A stretch of 36,776 nucleotides of DNA from an uncultured Ruminococcus sp. (GCA_900315755.1 ONAI01000008.1:9104-45879); one strand, 5' to 3'. Shown: positions 1 to 8,974, counted from the stretch's first letter. The notes: a model not told the origin generated them from the letters alone. Numbers and translations are program-made.

Positions 1-788
1 AAGTTATCCTCGTTTATGTGCATTCCGTTCTGCTCTGAGCATTCAAAAGCAACACCAGGACCGCTTGTCTCAGTAAGTCCGTAAATATCATAAGCTTTAA
101 TACCGAGAGATTTCTCAATAGAACGGCGCATTTCCTCGGTCCACGGCTCAGCACCGAAGATACCTGCTTTCAGCTGAATATCGTCGGGAGTGAGTCCCAT
201 ATCATGAAGGGTTTCGCCTATATAAGCAGCATAGGAAGGTGTGCAGCAAAGAATAGTAGCACCGAGATCGCGCATGAATGTGATCTGTCTGTCGGTATTT
301 CCCGATGACATAGGAACTGTAAGGCAGCCTACCTTGTGTGAACCGCCGTTAAGTCCGGCACCTCCGGTAAAGAGTCCGAAACCATAAGCTATCTGGCATA
401 TATCATCCTTTGTACCGCCGGCAGCTGTAATAGCTCTCGCAGTACACTCTTCCCACATATCAATATCGTTCTGAGTGTAAAAAGCGACAACACGCTTTCC
501 TGTTGTACCGCTTGTTGAATGTATTCTCACACATTCGCTCAGCGGTGTTGCAAGGAGTCCGTAAGGGTAAGCTTCTCTGAGGTCAGCTTTACTGAGAAAC
601 GGCAGCTTATGAAGATCGTCAGTACCTTTGATGTCCTCCGGCTTTACGCCTTTTTCGTCCATGAGATCGCGGTAATACTTCACGTTTTCATAAACGTGCT
701 TTACCTGCTTTACAAGACGCTCGTCCTGAAGCTTTTTCATGTCATCTCTCGACATGGTCTCGATCTCTTCATTCCAATATCTTTCCAT
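1..788 (-). CDS. paaK: Phenylacetate-CoA ligase, partial (3' end outside window)
   Basis: Adenylate-forming ligase that would activate phenylacetate or a related aryl acid to its CoA thioester in the cytoplasm. The translation begins MERYWNEEIETMSRDDMKKL and contains the AMP-binding loop HSTSGTTGKRVV near residue 90, followed by GFGLFTGGAGLNGG and GIFGAEPWTEEMR, typical of the PaaK family. About 262 residues are visible, against roughly 430 for the full family; the C-terminal part lies beyond base 1. An AAGGAG motif stands just upstream of the ATG at 788. It follows iorB by about 106 bp on the same strand, and the pairing with indolepyruvate oxidoreductase fits: IorAB makes arylacetyl-CoA, and PaaK interconverts free acid and CoA ester. 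Family call is secure; exact aryl substrate is not. Confidence 0.88.
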   Translation of the reverse strand, partial: MERYWNEEIETMSRDDMKKLQDERLVKQVKHVYENVKYYRDLMDEKGVKPEDIKGTDDLHKLPFLSKADLREAYPYGLLATPLSECVRIHSTSGTTGKRVVAFYTQNDIDMWEECTARAITAAGGTKDDICQIAYGFGLFTGGAGLNGGSHKVGCLTVPMSSGNTDRQITFMRDLGATILCCTPSYAAYIGETLHDMGLTPDDIQLKAGIFGAEPWTEEMRRSIEKSLGIKAYDIYGLTETSGPGVAFECSEQNGMHINEDN

Positions 789-894
789 TGGACTTCTACT
801 CCTTAACATTATTAGTTTATAGCTTAACAGCCAATCAGGTATTATATTCCTATGCAGCCGCTGGTATTATTATATCACCGCTGCATTGTCATAC

Positions 895-1476
895 TTATAC
901 AGTTCCGGCTTTTTTGCCGAGTTCAAACGCCTTCTTGTTGAGTTCAAGGAACTTAGACGGAACGCACTGTTCAAGTGCCTTCTGCCAGAGCTCTTCGGGA
1001 TAGTCCATACGTGAAGCAAGAACTCCCATAAGAACTACATTTGAAGCCTTAGCAGTACCAGCCTGCTCAGCGAGTGAGAGCGCATCAACAGCAACTATCT
1101 CAGCACCTGCTGCCTTTATTTTATCAACAAGTCCCTCAGGATAGCTTGCAGCCCCCGTAATAACAGGCATAGGATCTATCTGCTGAGTGGATGTTATGAG
1201 CTTTCCGCCCTTTTTGAGGTATGGCAGACATCTTGCAGCTTCAAGAAGCTCAAACGAGATGACAGCATCTGCCTCGCCCTTCTCGATAACAGGTGAATAC
1301 ACCTTATCGCCGTATTTTACATAAGTTACAACAGAACCGCCGCGCTGGCTCATTCCGTGAACTTCACTGACCTTTACGTCAAATCCCTGTGCAAGAAGCA
1401 CATTTCCGAGAAGTCTTGAAGCGAGCAGCGAACCCTGTCCGCCTACACCGACTATCATAACTGATTTAGTTTCCAT
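895..1476 (-). CDS. iorB: Indolepyruvate ferredoxin oxidoreductase, beta subunit
   Basis: Gamma-type domain subunit of the 2-oxoacid:ferredoxin oxidoreductase that converts aryl-2-oxoacids from Trp, Phe and Tyr to arylacetyl-CoA with reduction of ferredoxin. The 193-residue product has the N-terminal nucleotide-type loop VGVGGQGSLLASRLLG and the conserved segment EVHGMSQRGGSVVTYVKYG, both hallmarks of IorB, then GEADAVISFELLEAARCLPYLKKGG. Length is normal. The start has a ribosome site in AAGGAGTAAATATAA on the minus strand. It lies downstream of iorA, but separated from it by a small acidic gene (1493-1897), with only 16 bp between that gene and iorB, so the set is probably one operon. Confidence 0.93.
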   Translation of the reverse strand: METKSVMIVGVGGQGSLLASRLLGNVLLAQGFDVKVSEVHGMSQRGGSVVTYVKYGDKVYSPVIEKGEADAVISFELLEAARCLPYLKKGGKLITSTQQIDPMPVITGAASYPEGLVDKIKAAGAEIVAVDALSLAEQAGTAKASNVVLMGVLASRMDYPEELWQKALEQCVPSKFLELNKKAFELGKKAGTV

Positions 1477-1492
1477 TTATATTTACTCCTTA

Positions 1493-1897
1493 TTATTCAG
1501 CTTTATATATTATGTCAAGGTCACCGTCAACGAAGCCTATACCGACTGCCCTTGCACCGCTCAGTACATCGCAGTACTTTCCGTTTTCAAGGTATTCGCT
1601 GACCATTTCTCTGAAGAGTTCCTGAGCGTGTTCACTTCCCGTATCATCCTCATCCGAGGTGTCAACAGTGAAAATATCCTCTTCACTGCTCCAGACCTCA
1701 TCACACGCCCATTCTCCGCTTTCATCGGCAGGATCGAACTCTCCTGCTGCGATAAGCTGTATACCGTAAACATGGTCATCTTCGGATTCAACATAGAGAT
1801 TGAAACAAAAAGCCTTTGTAGAATCCGGCATATCATTATTTTCAAGGAGCGCGTCCAACCAGTGAGCGAACTCCTCATATATGTTCATTTGCAGCAT
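1493..1897 (-). CDS. Small acidic protein of unknown function inside the ior operon
   Basis: A 134-residue, strongly acidic soluble protein with no signal peptide or membrane segment. It is rich in Asp and Glu, for example ESEDDHVYG, EVWSSEEDIFTVDTSDEDDTGSE, and ends VGIGFVDGDLDIIYKAE. The start chosen is the first ATG, 12 bp after the iorA stop, with AAGGG eight bases upstream; an in-frame ATG three codons later is the alternative. It sits tightly between iorA and iorB, which are normally adjacent, so it is probably co-transcribed and made in parallel with them. I do not recognise a family. The high acidity and lack of cysteines argue against an electron carrier; a small folding or stability partner, or an unrelated insertion, are both possible. 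Confidence 0.8.
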   Translation of the reverse strand: MLQMNIYEEFAHWLDALLENNDMPDSTKAFCFNLYVESEDDHVYGIQLIAAGEFDPADESGEWACDEVWSSEEDIFTVDTSDEDDTGSEHAQELFREMVSEYLENGKYCDVLSGARAVGIGFVDGDLDIIYKAE

Positions 1898-1909
1898 ACT
1901 TCTTACCCT

Positions 1910-3640
1910 TTATTCGATAGCGCCGACCTTGCACTGTTCCTGACAGATGCCGCAGCCAACGCACTGTGTATGGTCAATAACAGCCTTGCCGTCTCTCATC
2001 GAAATAGCAGGACATCCCAGCTTCATGCACATCTTGCAGCCTACGCACTTATCAGCATTGACCTTGAGCGGAGGATTATGCTTAACGTATTTAAGAAGAG
2101 CACACGGACGGCGTGAGATAATAACAGAAGCCTCATCTGCGGCAAGCTCTTCCTTGATAGCAGCCTCTGTCTCAGCGAGGTGGTAAGGATCAACTACACG
2201 CACTCTCTTTATACCGATAGCCTTGCAGAGCTCTTCGAGGTTTATAGCAGCAGCCGGATCACCTTTAAGGTTCTTGCCGGTGGTAGGATTCTGCTGATGA
2301 CCTGTCATACCTGTGATAGAGTTATCAAGAATGATAACTGTTGAATTTGAGTTGTTATAAGCGATATTTACAAGACCTGTCATACCGCTGTGCATGAAAG
2401 TTGAATCGCCGATAACTGCGACCGTCTTATGTTCTGTCTCAGCGCCGCGAGCCTTATTGAAGCCGTGGAGACCTGAGATAGAAGCGCCCATACAAATTGT
2501 AGTATCAACAGCAAAGAGCGGTGCAGCAGCGCCGAGAGTATAGCATCCGATGTCGCCTGAAACTGTGATCTTGTTCTTGCTGAGGCAGTAGAACAGACCT
2601 CTGTGTGGACATCCCGGACACATTACAGGCGGTCTTATCGGGATATTCTCATCAAGAGCAGTATATTCCTTCTTCTCGCCGAGAAGCTTCTCAGCGATGA
2701 CAGACTGCGGAAGCTCGCCAATATATCCGAATATCTCCTTGCCTTTAACATTGTTTACGCCGATATTGCGGCAGTGTTCTTCGATTATGCCGTCAAGCTC
2801 CTCGATAACGTATACCTTCTCGTACTTAGCAGCGAAGTCCTGAATGAGCTTCACAGGCAAAGGGTTTACCATACCGAGTTTGAGTACAGAAGCCTTCTCG
2901 CCGAGAGCCTCCTTAACATACTGATAAGCTGCTCCGTTAGTGATAACGCCGAATTCAGCCTTATCCGAGATCTCAACACGGTTGAGCGGACTTGTCTCAG
3001 CGTACTCGATAAGCTTCTTTGTACGCTCTTCAACGAAAACGTGTCTGCCCTTTGCATAAGCCGGCATCATAACGAACTTCTGAGGATTCTTCTCATATGG
3101 CTTGAGTTCAAGATCCTGTCTGTCTGCCATTTCAACGATGCTCTGTGAGTGGGCAACTCTTGTTGACATTCTTACAATGAACGGAGCATCGAACTGCTCT
3201 GAAAGTTCAAAAGCAAGCTTGACGAATTCCTTACATTCTGTGGAATCGGAAGGTTCAAGCATCGGCACTTTAGAAGCAATAGCATGATGACGGCTGTCCT
3301 GCTCATTCTGTGAAGAATGCATACCCTGATCGTCGGCAACTGCAATTACCATACCTGCATTAACGCCTGTATAAGCGGCAGTATAGAGCGGATCTGCTGC
3401 AACGTTGAGTCCGACGTGCTTCATTCCGCAGAAGCTTCTTGCGCCTGCTATTGAAGCGCCGAGAGCGGTCTCCATAGCTACCTTCTCATTCGGTGCCCAT
3501 TCTGCGTATACCTCGTCGTATTTAGCGACCTCTTCGGTGATCTCTGTTGAAGGAGTTCCGGGATAGCTTGATACCACGCGGCATCCTGCTTCATAGAGAC
3601 CTCTTGCGAAAGCCTCGTTACCTAACATAAGTTTCTTCAT
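1910..3640 (-). CDS. iorA: Indolepyruvate ferredoxin oxidoreductase, alpha subunit
   Basis: Large thiamine-diphosphate subunit of the aryl-2-oxoacid:ferredoxin oxidoreductase. The 576-residue protein opens with MLGNEAFARGLYEAGC and SSYPGTPSTEI, the pyrimidine-binding half, followed by EWAPNEKVAMETALGAS. The middle has the CPGCPHRG element and GDIGCYTLGAAAP, then the ThDP motif GDSTFMHSGMTGLVNIAYNN. The C-terminus is a ferredoxin-like module with C532, C535, C538, C543 and C560, C563, C566, C570; the first cluster motif has four rather than three residues before its last cysteine, as is usual for IorA. It is the first gene of the ior operon here and is preceded by an 81-bp gap containing a good ribosome site (GAAAGGAAAT). 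Confidence 0.95.
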   Translation of the reverse strand: MKKLMLGNEAFARGLYEAGCRVVSSYPGTPSTEITEEVAKYDEVYAEWAPNEKVAMETALGASIAGARSFCGMKHVGLNVAADPLYTAAYTGVNAGMVIAVADDQGMHSSQNEQDSRHHAIASKVPMLEPSDSTECKEFVKLAFELSEQFDAPFIVRMSTRVAHSQSIVEMADRQDLELKPYEKNPQKFVMMPAYAKGRHVFVEERTKKLIEYAETSPLNRVEISDKAEFGVITNGAAYQYVKEALGEKASVLKLGMVNPLPVKLIQDFAAKYEKVYVIEELDGIIEEHCRNIGVNNVKGKEIFGYIGELPQSVIAEKLLGEKKEYTALDENIPIRPPVMCPGCPHRGLFYCLSKNKITVSGDIGCYTLGAAAPLFAVDTTICMGASISGLHGFNKARGAETEHKTVAVIGDSTFMHSGMTGLVNIAYNNSNSTVIILDNSITGMTGHQQNPTTGKNLKGDPAAAINLEELCKAIGIKRVRVVDPYHLAETEAAIKEELAADEASVIISRRPCALLKYVKHNPPLKVNADKCVGCKMCMKLGCPAISMRDGKAVIDHTQCVGCGICQEQCKVGAIE

Positions 3641-3721
3641 ATTTATGTATTTCCTTTCATGTTATGATTATCGTATAAAGTAAACGGTATTTCTGCCGTT
3701 ATTTTAACTGGTTAGTTATCA

Positions 3722-4030
3722 TTATATAATCATCACTGCAGCAGATGCTGCGCTTATAAATCCGGCAGCCGATACTGCCAGTGTTATGAAAGCTTCTTTC
3801 AGCTTCCACTTTTCAAAAAGCTTCCTTCCGATAAGAAATGCCGCAGCTTCGCCAAGCAGCATTGCTATAAATGGTGCAAAGAATATCGCAGCGTCGCGGA
3901 ACATTTCTGCATTTGTCTGAGGCTCATAGTCCAAGTCTATGTTGAAATCGCGCAACATAAGCCACAATGTCAGAAATCCGGCTCCGAAATACACCATAAA
4001 CACTGATAAAAAGTATATCAGTTTTTTCAT
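3722..4030 (-). CDS. Small membrane protein, unknown function
   Basis: A 102-residue protein with three probable membrane helices: residues about 4-24 (YFLSVFMVYFGAGFLTLWLM), 48-67 (AAIFFAPFIAMLLGEAAAFL) and 81-101 (AFITLAVSAAGFISAASAAV). A charged segment between the first two (RDFNIDLDYEPQTNAEMF) would face one side. Its ATG overlaps the stop of the upstream HAD phosphatase gene in an ATGA junction, so the two are translationally coupled. No recognised family. The function cannot be guessed beyond membrane association and likely co-expression with the phosphatase. Confidence 0.72.
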   Translation of the reverse strand: MKKLIYFLSVFMVYFGAGFLTLWLMLRDFNIDLDYEPQTNAEMFRDAAIFFAPFIAMLLGEAAAFLIGRKLFEKWKLKEAFITLAVSAAGFISAASAAVMII

Positions 4031-4848
4031 TTATAGTTCTCCATAAGCCACTTTGCAACGCCGTCATCGGAATTATTACCGATAACAATATCCGCAGCCG
4101 CCCTGACTTCTTCTCTTGCATTACCAACGGCTATCTTAACATCAGCCTGTTCAAACATAGGAAGGTCATTGAGATTATCACCAAAAGCAACGATCCTGTC
4201 GAAGCCGTATTTACTGCGGAGATATTTCAATCCGTTAGACTTTGAAGCCTTGTCCGAGAATATCTCAAGATACCACTCACCGTTATACACATCAAGGTAG
4301 AAAGCGCAGTCAACGCCGCGTATCTTCTCAACCTCAAGTTTTACCGGCAGCAAAGTCTCATAAGGACCGGTAGTTGTATAGTATACTGTACGCTCATCCG
4401 CTTTGTCGATAAGCCGATCAAGCTGAACAAAAGGTTTCTTATACTCATTCTTCCGCGATTCTGCAAAGCTTCTCATGACCTTTGTAGTAAGTTCGGAGTA
4501 ATAGCAGGTGAGGATTTCCTCGTCTATCCTGTACATAAAACAACGCACGTTATGTCTCTCAAACGCCTTCAGCACCTCAGCAGAAGCCGCCGGCGGGATA
4601 AATTCGCTGTTGATATAGCATTTATCTCTTAGATCGTATATGCTTACACCGTTCATGAGCAGACATGGCACATTGATATTCAGCCTTGCAGTTATCGGCA
4701 CAGCTGAATAAACTGAACGCGCAGTCGCAAAGGTAAAGTACGCGCCGGCGGATATTGCACTATTCACAGCATCAGCTGTAAACTCCGTGATCGCTGGTTC
4801 AGGACTGAGCAGAGTCCCGTCAAGATCAGATATAAAGAGCGTTTTCAA
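4027..4848 (-). CDS. Cof-type HAD-superfamily phosphatase
   Basis: A 273-residue HAD hydrolase of the Cof (type IIB cap) group, which dephosphorylates small phosphometabolites such as sugar phosphates or flavin precursors. The nucleophile motif DLDGT (D8, D10) lies at the extreme N-terminus, and the C-terminal GDNLNDLPMFEQADVKIAVG carries the metal-binding aspartates. I chose the TTG at 4848 as start: it is nine bases after a strong GGAGGT and gives the standard family N-terminus KTLFISDLDGTLLS. The open frame extends 52 codons further upstream but those residues are not family-like and would read through the promoter. Substrate is unknown. Confidence 0.88.
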   Translation of the reverse strand: MKTLFISDLDGTLLSPEPAITEFTADAVNSAISAGAYFTFATARSVYSAVPITARLNINVPCLLMNGVSIYDLRDKCYINSEFIPPAASAEVLKAFERHNVRCFMYRIDEEILTCYYSELTTKVMRSFAESRKNEYKKPFVQLDRLIDKADERTVYYTTTGPYETLLPVKLEVEKIRGVDCAFYLDVYNGEWYLEIFSDKASKSNGLKYLRSKYGFDRIVAFGDNLNDLPMFEQADVKIAVGNAREEVRAAADIVIGNNSDDGVAKWLMENYK

Positions 4849-4894
4849 GCAATGTCCACCTCCATAGCAGCAATAAACAGCTACTCGCGGTATC

Positions 4895-4923
4895 ATTATA
4901 ACATATTTTTTAAAAAAAGTGAA
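4895..4923 (-). promoter_or_regulatory. Probable promoter of the HAD phosphatase gene
   Basis: Reading the minus strand, TTCACT (4923-4918) is followed 17 bases later by a perfect TATAAT (4900-4895). The start of transcription would fall near 4888, about 40 bases before the TTG start codon at 4848. The -35 box is only moderately like consensus. Confidence 0.5.
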
Positions 4924-5009
4924 GAAGATATTTGCCATTTCAAGAATATTTGTATGTTCTACACAAATTAACAGTCCCGAAATGTCGATACTGCATAAAG
5001 GCATTCTGC

Positions 5010-5041
5010 AAAAAGAACTGCCTTGTTAAACAAGACAGTTC
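5010..5041 (-). terminator. Rho-independent terminator after the GH5 gene
   Basis: On the minus strand a 12-bp stem (5041-5030 with 5026-5015, three-base loop, one G-U pair) is followed by TTTTT. It starts nine bases after the GH5 stop codon. The single pair that is mismatched on the plus strand is a G-U wobble in the minus-strand transcript, which confirms the direction. Confidence 0.85.
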
Positions 5042-5049
5042 CAATATTT

Positions 5050-7131
5050 TTATTCTGCGCCCTTCATGATACCATCGAGGATAGCTGTATTCCAGCTGAG
5101 AGCGTTCCTGTTGAAGATACCGTAGCTGTCCTTGCCTGAGGATACACCGTTATCCCAGACAAAGCATTTGATACCATTTGCTTTTGCTGATGAGATGTAA
5201 TAGTTGTAATAATCTGCGCGTGTAGCATCATCAGCAGCTGCAACGCATCCGAATTCGCATATCATTACCGGAGTACCGGCTGCTACGAATTTCTGACGCA
5301 GCTCGGTAAACTTAGCATCAAGCTCTCTTCTGTCCTGATCGCCGAATGTAACGCGTTTTCCCTCGGCAAAATTCCACGGAGCATAGTAATGTATAGAAAG
5401 TATGATATTGTCATCCTTAGGCACTACTACATCATTGATAGCAGATGTTTCCGCAGAAGCTGCATAGGATGTGACAATAAGCGTCCTTTCGGCATTATTG
5501 CCGCCGGATGCTCTTACAGTATCAACGAAGTCCTGAGCATACTTGTTGACTACCTTTCTTTCAGCAGTTGTACCGCCGCTCCATTCAGCCGAGCTGCCGA
5601 CTGTTCGCGGCTCATTCATGCCCTCAAAGATCAGTCTGTCGCCGTAGTCACCGAAAACAGAGCATATCTGCTTCCAGATGTCGATAAGCTTAGCGCGGTC
5701 GGACTCATATTCTGCATCAGAAGGAGTAAACCACACATAGTCATCATGGTGCATATTCAGTATAACGATAAGGTCCTCTGAGTATGCATAATCAACGACT
5801 TCCTTTACGCGCGACATCCATGCGCTGTCTATTGTATTGCCGCTCTCCATATGCTCGCCCCACGTTACAGGTATGCGTATCGCATTGAAGCCGGCATCCT
5901 TTACCGCCTTTATCATGTCCTTAGTAGTTGCAGGATTGCCCCATGCTGTTTCCGCATTGCTGCTCCACGACTTGTAGTCATAACACTCAAGCGTGTTGCC
6001 GAGATTCCAGCCCACCTTAATATCGTCAACTATCTGCGAAGCCTTTCTGAATCCGCTTGAAGTCTCAGGCTTATCTCCGGAAACTGTCTTTTTAGGAGTC
6101 GGAACCGCTGCTGAACCGTCCCCCTGACTATACTTCACTGTGATAGAATCGAGCTTTACCGAAGGCTGCTCACTCCACCAATACCCCAAAACAATTTCAC
6201 CATCCTTTGATACAAGAGCTTTCGCCTCATCCGGAACGAACCACGTCAGCGAAAGCGAGGAACTATCTGTATAGACAGCTGTATCCCCCGACTGATAACT
6301 GCCGGCTGAAGAACTGTAACCGAATGCTCCCGTAAACTTCCGGAATCCGCCGGAAGAACTAACATTATATATGACAGCTTCAGGAACAGCATTTTCAGGA
6401 AGGAATTCTGCTGCCGGGACCTTTATCTTATTATCATCGGCACTGAATTCAACACTTTTCCCTACATCATATGAAATAGTTCCATCTACGGGTATATCCC
6501 TCGTTCTTGTATATTCACAGACCGCACTCTCTATTTTGATGCTCGTCGAATTGCCCCACCAATAGCCGAACATCACTTCTCCGCCTGCACTTATACTGCT
6601 TCTGATCTCCGCCGGAACATCCCATCTTATCTCACCGTAGCTGCCCTGCGTAGCCGCTGAGAAGTCCTTGGACTGATACCAGCCTTTCGTAGTAGCCGCG
6701 GCGCAATCCTCATTAACAGAAATGCCGCATCCGCCCTTAAAAGTACCAATATCGCCGCCGTCAGCCGAATATATCGTAAATACGAACGATGAAACTTCAT
6801 CTCCGTCTTCGATAAATTCCGAAAGCGGTATCTTCAAAGTATTGCTGCCGTCAGTACGTTCTATCACCTTACCGGCATTATACTGAGAAGAGCATGAAGC
6901 CGAAAGAGTCTCAACAGGACTGATATGCTTTGATGTCGGCTCGGCTGTTTCGGCTTCATTACTGCCGTTATCAGTAGTTTTAGTTTTTTTGCCGCTTTCA
7001 GATGCCGCGGTACTTGTATAGTAATCGGGGCGGTTCGACTTTTTTGAACTGCTGCTCTTACTTCTGCATCCAACAGAAGCAGAAGCTATCATGGAAGCTG
7101 AAAGCACCGCCAGTAGCTTTATTATCTTCAT
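5050..7131 (-). CDS. Cell-surface lipoprotein glycoside hydrolase family 5 (endoglucanase type)
   Basis: A 693-residue secreted beta-glycanase. Residues 1-22 are a lipoprotein signal ending ASVGC (C22), followed by a Ser/Lys/Thr-rich tether to about residue 70. Two homologous modules follow, about 75-210 and 215-336; each ends in a matching strand, GYWWGNSTSIKIES and GYWWSEQPSVKLDS, and they are probably carbohydrate-binding. The GH5 barrel occupies about 362-693: VGWNLGNTLE, GFNAIRIPVTWGEHM, acid/base E507 in FEGMNEPR, HYYAPWNF, and nucleophile E626 in VMICEFG. The WGNP and NLGNTLE elements suggest the GH5_4 type active on beta-glucan, xyloglucan or cellulose, but the exact substrate is inferred. 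Unusually for this genome there is no dockerin: the enzyme is anchored by lipid, separately from the cellulosome parts at the right end. Confidence 0.93.
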   Translation of the reverse strand: MKIIKLLAVLSASMIASASVGCRSKSSSSKKSNRPDYYTSTAASESGKKTKTTDNGSNEAETAEPTSKHISPVETLSASCSSQYNAGKVIERTDGSNTLKIPLSEFIEDGDEVSSFVFTIYSADGGDIGTFKGGCGISVNEDCAAATTKGWYQSKDFSAATQGSYGEIRWDVPAEIRSSISAGGEVMFGYWWGNSTSIKIESAVCEYTRTRDIPVDGTISYDVGKSVEFSADDNKIKVPAAEFLPENAVPEAVIYNVSSSGGFRKFTGAFGYSSSAGSYQSGDTAVYTDSSSLSLTWFVPDEAKALVSKDGEIVLGYWWSEQPSVKLDSITVKYSQGDGSAAVPTPKKTVSGDKPETSSGFRKASQIVDDIKVGWNLGNTLECYDYKSWSSNAETAWGNPATTKDMIKAVKDAGFNAIRIPVTWGEHMESGNTIDSAWMSRVKEVVDYAYSEDLIVILNMHHDDYVWFTPSDAEYESDRAKLIDIWKQICSVFGDYGDRLIFEGMNEPRTVGSSAEWSGGTTAERKVVNKYAQDFVDTVRASGGNNAERTLIVTSYAASAETSAINDVVVPKDDNIILSIHYYAPWNFAEGKRVTFGDQDRRELDAKFTELRQKFVAAGTPVMICEFGCVAAADDATRADYYNYYISSAKANGIKCFVWDNGVSSGKDSYGIFNRNALSWNTAILDGIMKGAE

Positions 7132-7205
7132 CGTATCCCTTTCCGCGGAATTAACCGCAGCCTTAAATAATTCCGATATTTACCCAGCATAATAACAATA
7201 TGATA

Positions 7206-7234
7206 ATTATATCATGATATTATCCGAATTTCAA
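7206..7234 (-). promoter_or_regulatory. Promoter of the GH5 lipoprotein gene
   Basis: Minus strand TTGAAA (7234-7229), a 17-base spacer and TATAAT (7211-7206). Transcription would start near 7199, giving a leader of about 68 bases. That leader holds an 8-bp inverted repeat (7146-7153 with 7168-7175, CGGAATTA/TAATTCCG) which would fold into a hairpin shortly before the ribosome site. Confidence 0.7.
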
Positions 7235-7364
7235 GCATTTCAGGCAATTGAAAATGCGAACATTGTGCTAACTTGTTAAAATAAATACATATATATTCTT
7301 CCGGAATACTTGTACTTTGCTCTGAATATCATGTTACAAAGCATTTTTCAAGGAGGTTCTCCAT

Positions 7365-8918
7365 ATGGATCTGAAAATGAACAAAGAAAATTTACCGGCT
7401 GCCGTAAGCGTATACGAAGGTATACAGGAACAGAACATCGACCTCGATTATATTCTTCCGGACTACTATCCGGATATTTTCAGGATAGTACGCTGCGAAA
7501 CTGTTCCTGTTATCACAGGTTGGAATATTAACGGCGATAAGCTTTCCTATGAGCTGCGATGCGACATCAATATCCTCTACTGCGGCGAAGGCGACAGCGT
7601 TATCCGCTCTGTAACTCAGTTCCAGACCTATCAGCGTTCGATTGATCTCGAACGCCCCTGCGAACAGCCGACTGTAAGCCTTATACCCAAGGCAGACCAC
7701 ATCAATTTCCGTGCCGTCAACAAAAGGCGTTTCGATCTCCACGGCGCAGTATCTATCAAGGTTTCCGTAAGCTGTGAAACTTCTCAGGAGGTCATCTCCT
7801 ATGTATCAGGAATGAATCTTCAGCTGAAAACAACTCCCATGACTTTTGCCGCACAAAAATCAGTAACAGAAAAGCAACTGCACTTATCAGAAGAAACGGA
7901 GCTCTCACCTGCACAGCCTGCTGTTGCGAACATAGTAAACTGCCGGAGCAAGGTCACGGATTGCGAGAAGAAAATGATCTCGGGAAAGCTGCTCGTCAAA
8001 GGAGAACTCGGTATAGATCTGCTCTATTCCTATGGCAGCGACGGTTCAGGTGCTCTTGAAGCGATGAATTTCTCACTTCCTTACAGTCAGGTCATAGACA
8101 TTGATACGATCGACGAGAACTACGAATGCAGAGTAACTCCGGAAATAATATCCTGCGAAATAACTCCGGCTGCCGGAAAGGACGGCGAAAACCGTATACT
8201 CCGCTGCGAAGCTGATCTCCGCCTTATATGCAGCGCTGTAAGGACTTCCACAGTAATGGTCGGAACAGACGCTTATTCAACTGTATATCCCTGTGAAGTT
8301 ACGTTCTCGGACATAGATGCTGAACAGCTCCCTACTGTATATAACGAGAGCTTCCGCCACACAGCACGTCTCGCCGAAGGTGACAGCGTTCCCGAAACGA
8401 TCTACTCCATGTGGGTAACTCCCAAAAATATCAACACACGTCTCCTCGAAGACGGTAAATCGCTTGTTATCAGCGGTATGCTTACATATTCAATGGCAGT
8501 CCGCGATAATTCCGGAATGATCTCCATGCCCGATAAGGACGAGACCTTCGAGGAAACTATCACCATAGGCGATGATATGAGCAATTCCGCTGTTATCGCA
8601 GAAATCACCCCAAATGACGTCTCCTACACTATTTCCTCAGACGGCATTCTTACTGCAAAATCTGAAATGTCCGCAAGAATATCCGTAACTCCCTCCGCAG
8701 CGGTCAAAGCGATTACAGATATAACAGTTGACGACAGTGTACGCAAATCCCGCGACGGAGATTATGCAATAAAGCTGTATTTTGGAGTTCCCGGCGAAGA
8801 TGTATGGAGCATCGCAAAACGTTACAGCACCTGTGTTTCTGCAATAATGGAAGAGAATGATCTCGAAGGCGATCACCTTGAAAACGGCGGTATGCTGCTC
8901 ATACCGATCGTAACATGA
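7365..8918 (+). CDS. sipL: SPOCS/DUF3794-domain protein with C-terminal LysM (SipL-like, SpoIVA partner)
   Basis: A 517-residue soluble protein built from repeated DUF3794 (SPOCS) domains: about residues 35-150, 175-290 and 310-430, and a C-terminal LysM-like domain from about 465 (YAIKLYFGVPGEDVWSIAKRYSTCVSAIMEENDL, ending LLIPIV). This is the layout of clostridial SipL, which binds the coat-basement ATPase SpoIVA through its LysM domain. The ATG at 7365 follows AAGGAGG. The next gene, 56 bp downstream on the same strand, is spoIVA, which strongly supports the call. A 7-bp inverted repeat (8903-8923) spans the stop codon but has no T-tract. I did not find a convincing sigma-E promoter upstream by eye. 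Confidence 0.88.
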   Translation: MDLKMNKENLPAAVSVYEGIQEQNIDLDYILPDYYPDIFRIVRCETVPVITGWNINGDKLSYELRCDINILYCGEGDSVIRSVTQFQTYQRSIDLERPCEQPTVSLIPKADHINFRAVNKRRFDLHGAVSIKVSVSCETSQEVISYVSGMNLQLKTTPMTFAAQKSVTEKQLHLSEETELSPAQPAVANIVNCRSKVTDCEKKMISGKLLVKGELGIDLLYSYGSDGSGALEAMNFSLPYSQVIDIDTIDENYECRVTPEIISCEITPAAGKDGENRILRCEADLRLICSAVRTSTVMVGTDAYSTVYPCEVTFSDIDAEQLPTVYNESFRHTARLAEGDSVPETIYSMWVTPKNINTRLLEDGKSLVISGMLTYSMAVRDNSGMISMPDKDETFEETITIGDDMSNSAVIAEITPNDVSYTISSDGILTAKSEMSARISVTPSAAVKAITDITVDDSVRKSRDGDYAIKLYFGVPGEDVWSIAKRYSTCVSAIMEENDLEGDHLENGGMLLIPIVT

Positions 8919-8974
8919 TCGGTAATCCTCAGTGAACACATCCCTGCTAAAGAAATACTAATAAGGAGCAAGAT

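Noticed and set aside
3683-3700. Five-bp hairpin AACGG/CCGTT between the small membrane gene and iorA
   Set aside because: Stem too short and no T-tract in the minus direction; cannot be called a terminator.
4849-5004. N-terminal extension of 52 codons on the HAD phosphatase
   Set aside because: It would read through the probable promoter, and the TTG at 4848 has a strong GGAGGT and gives the standard family start.
7132-7364. Sigma-E-type promoter for sipL
   Set aside because: Several A/T-rich stretches but no convincing pair of -35 ATA and -10 CATACAAT-like boxes at correct spacing by eye.
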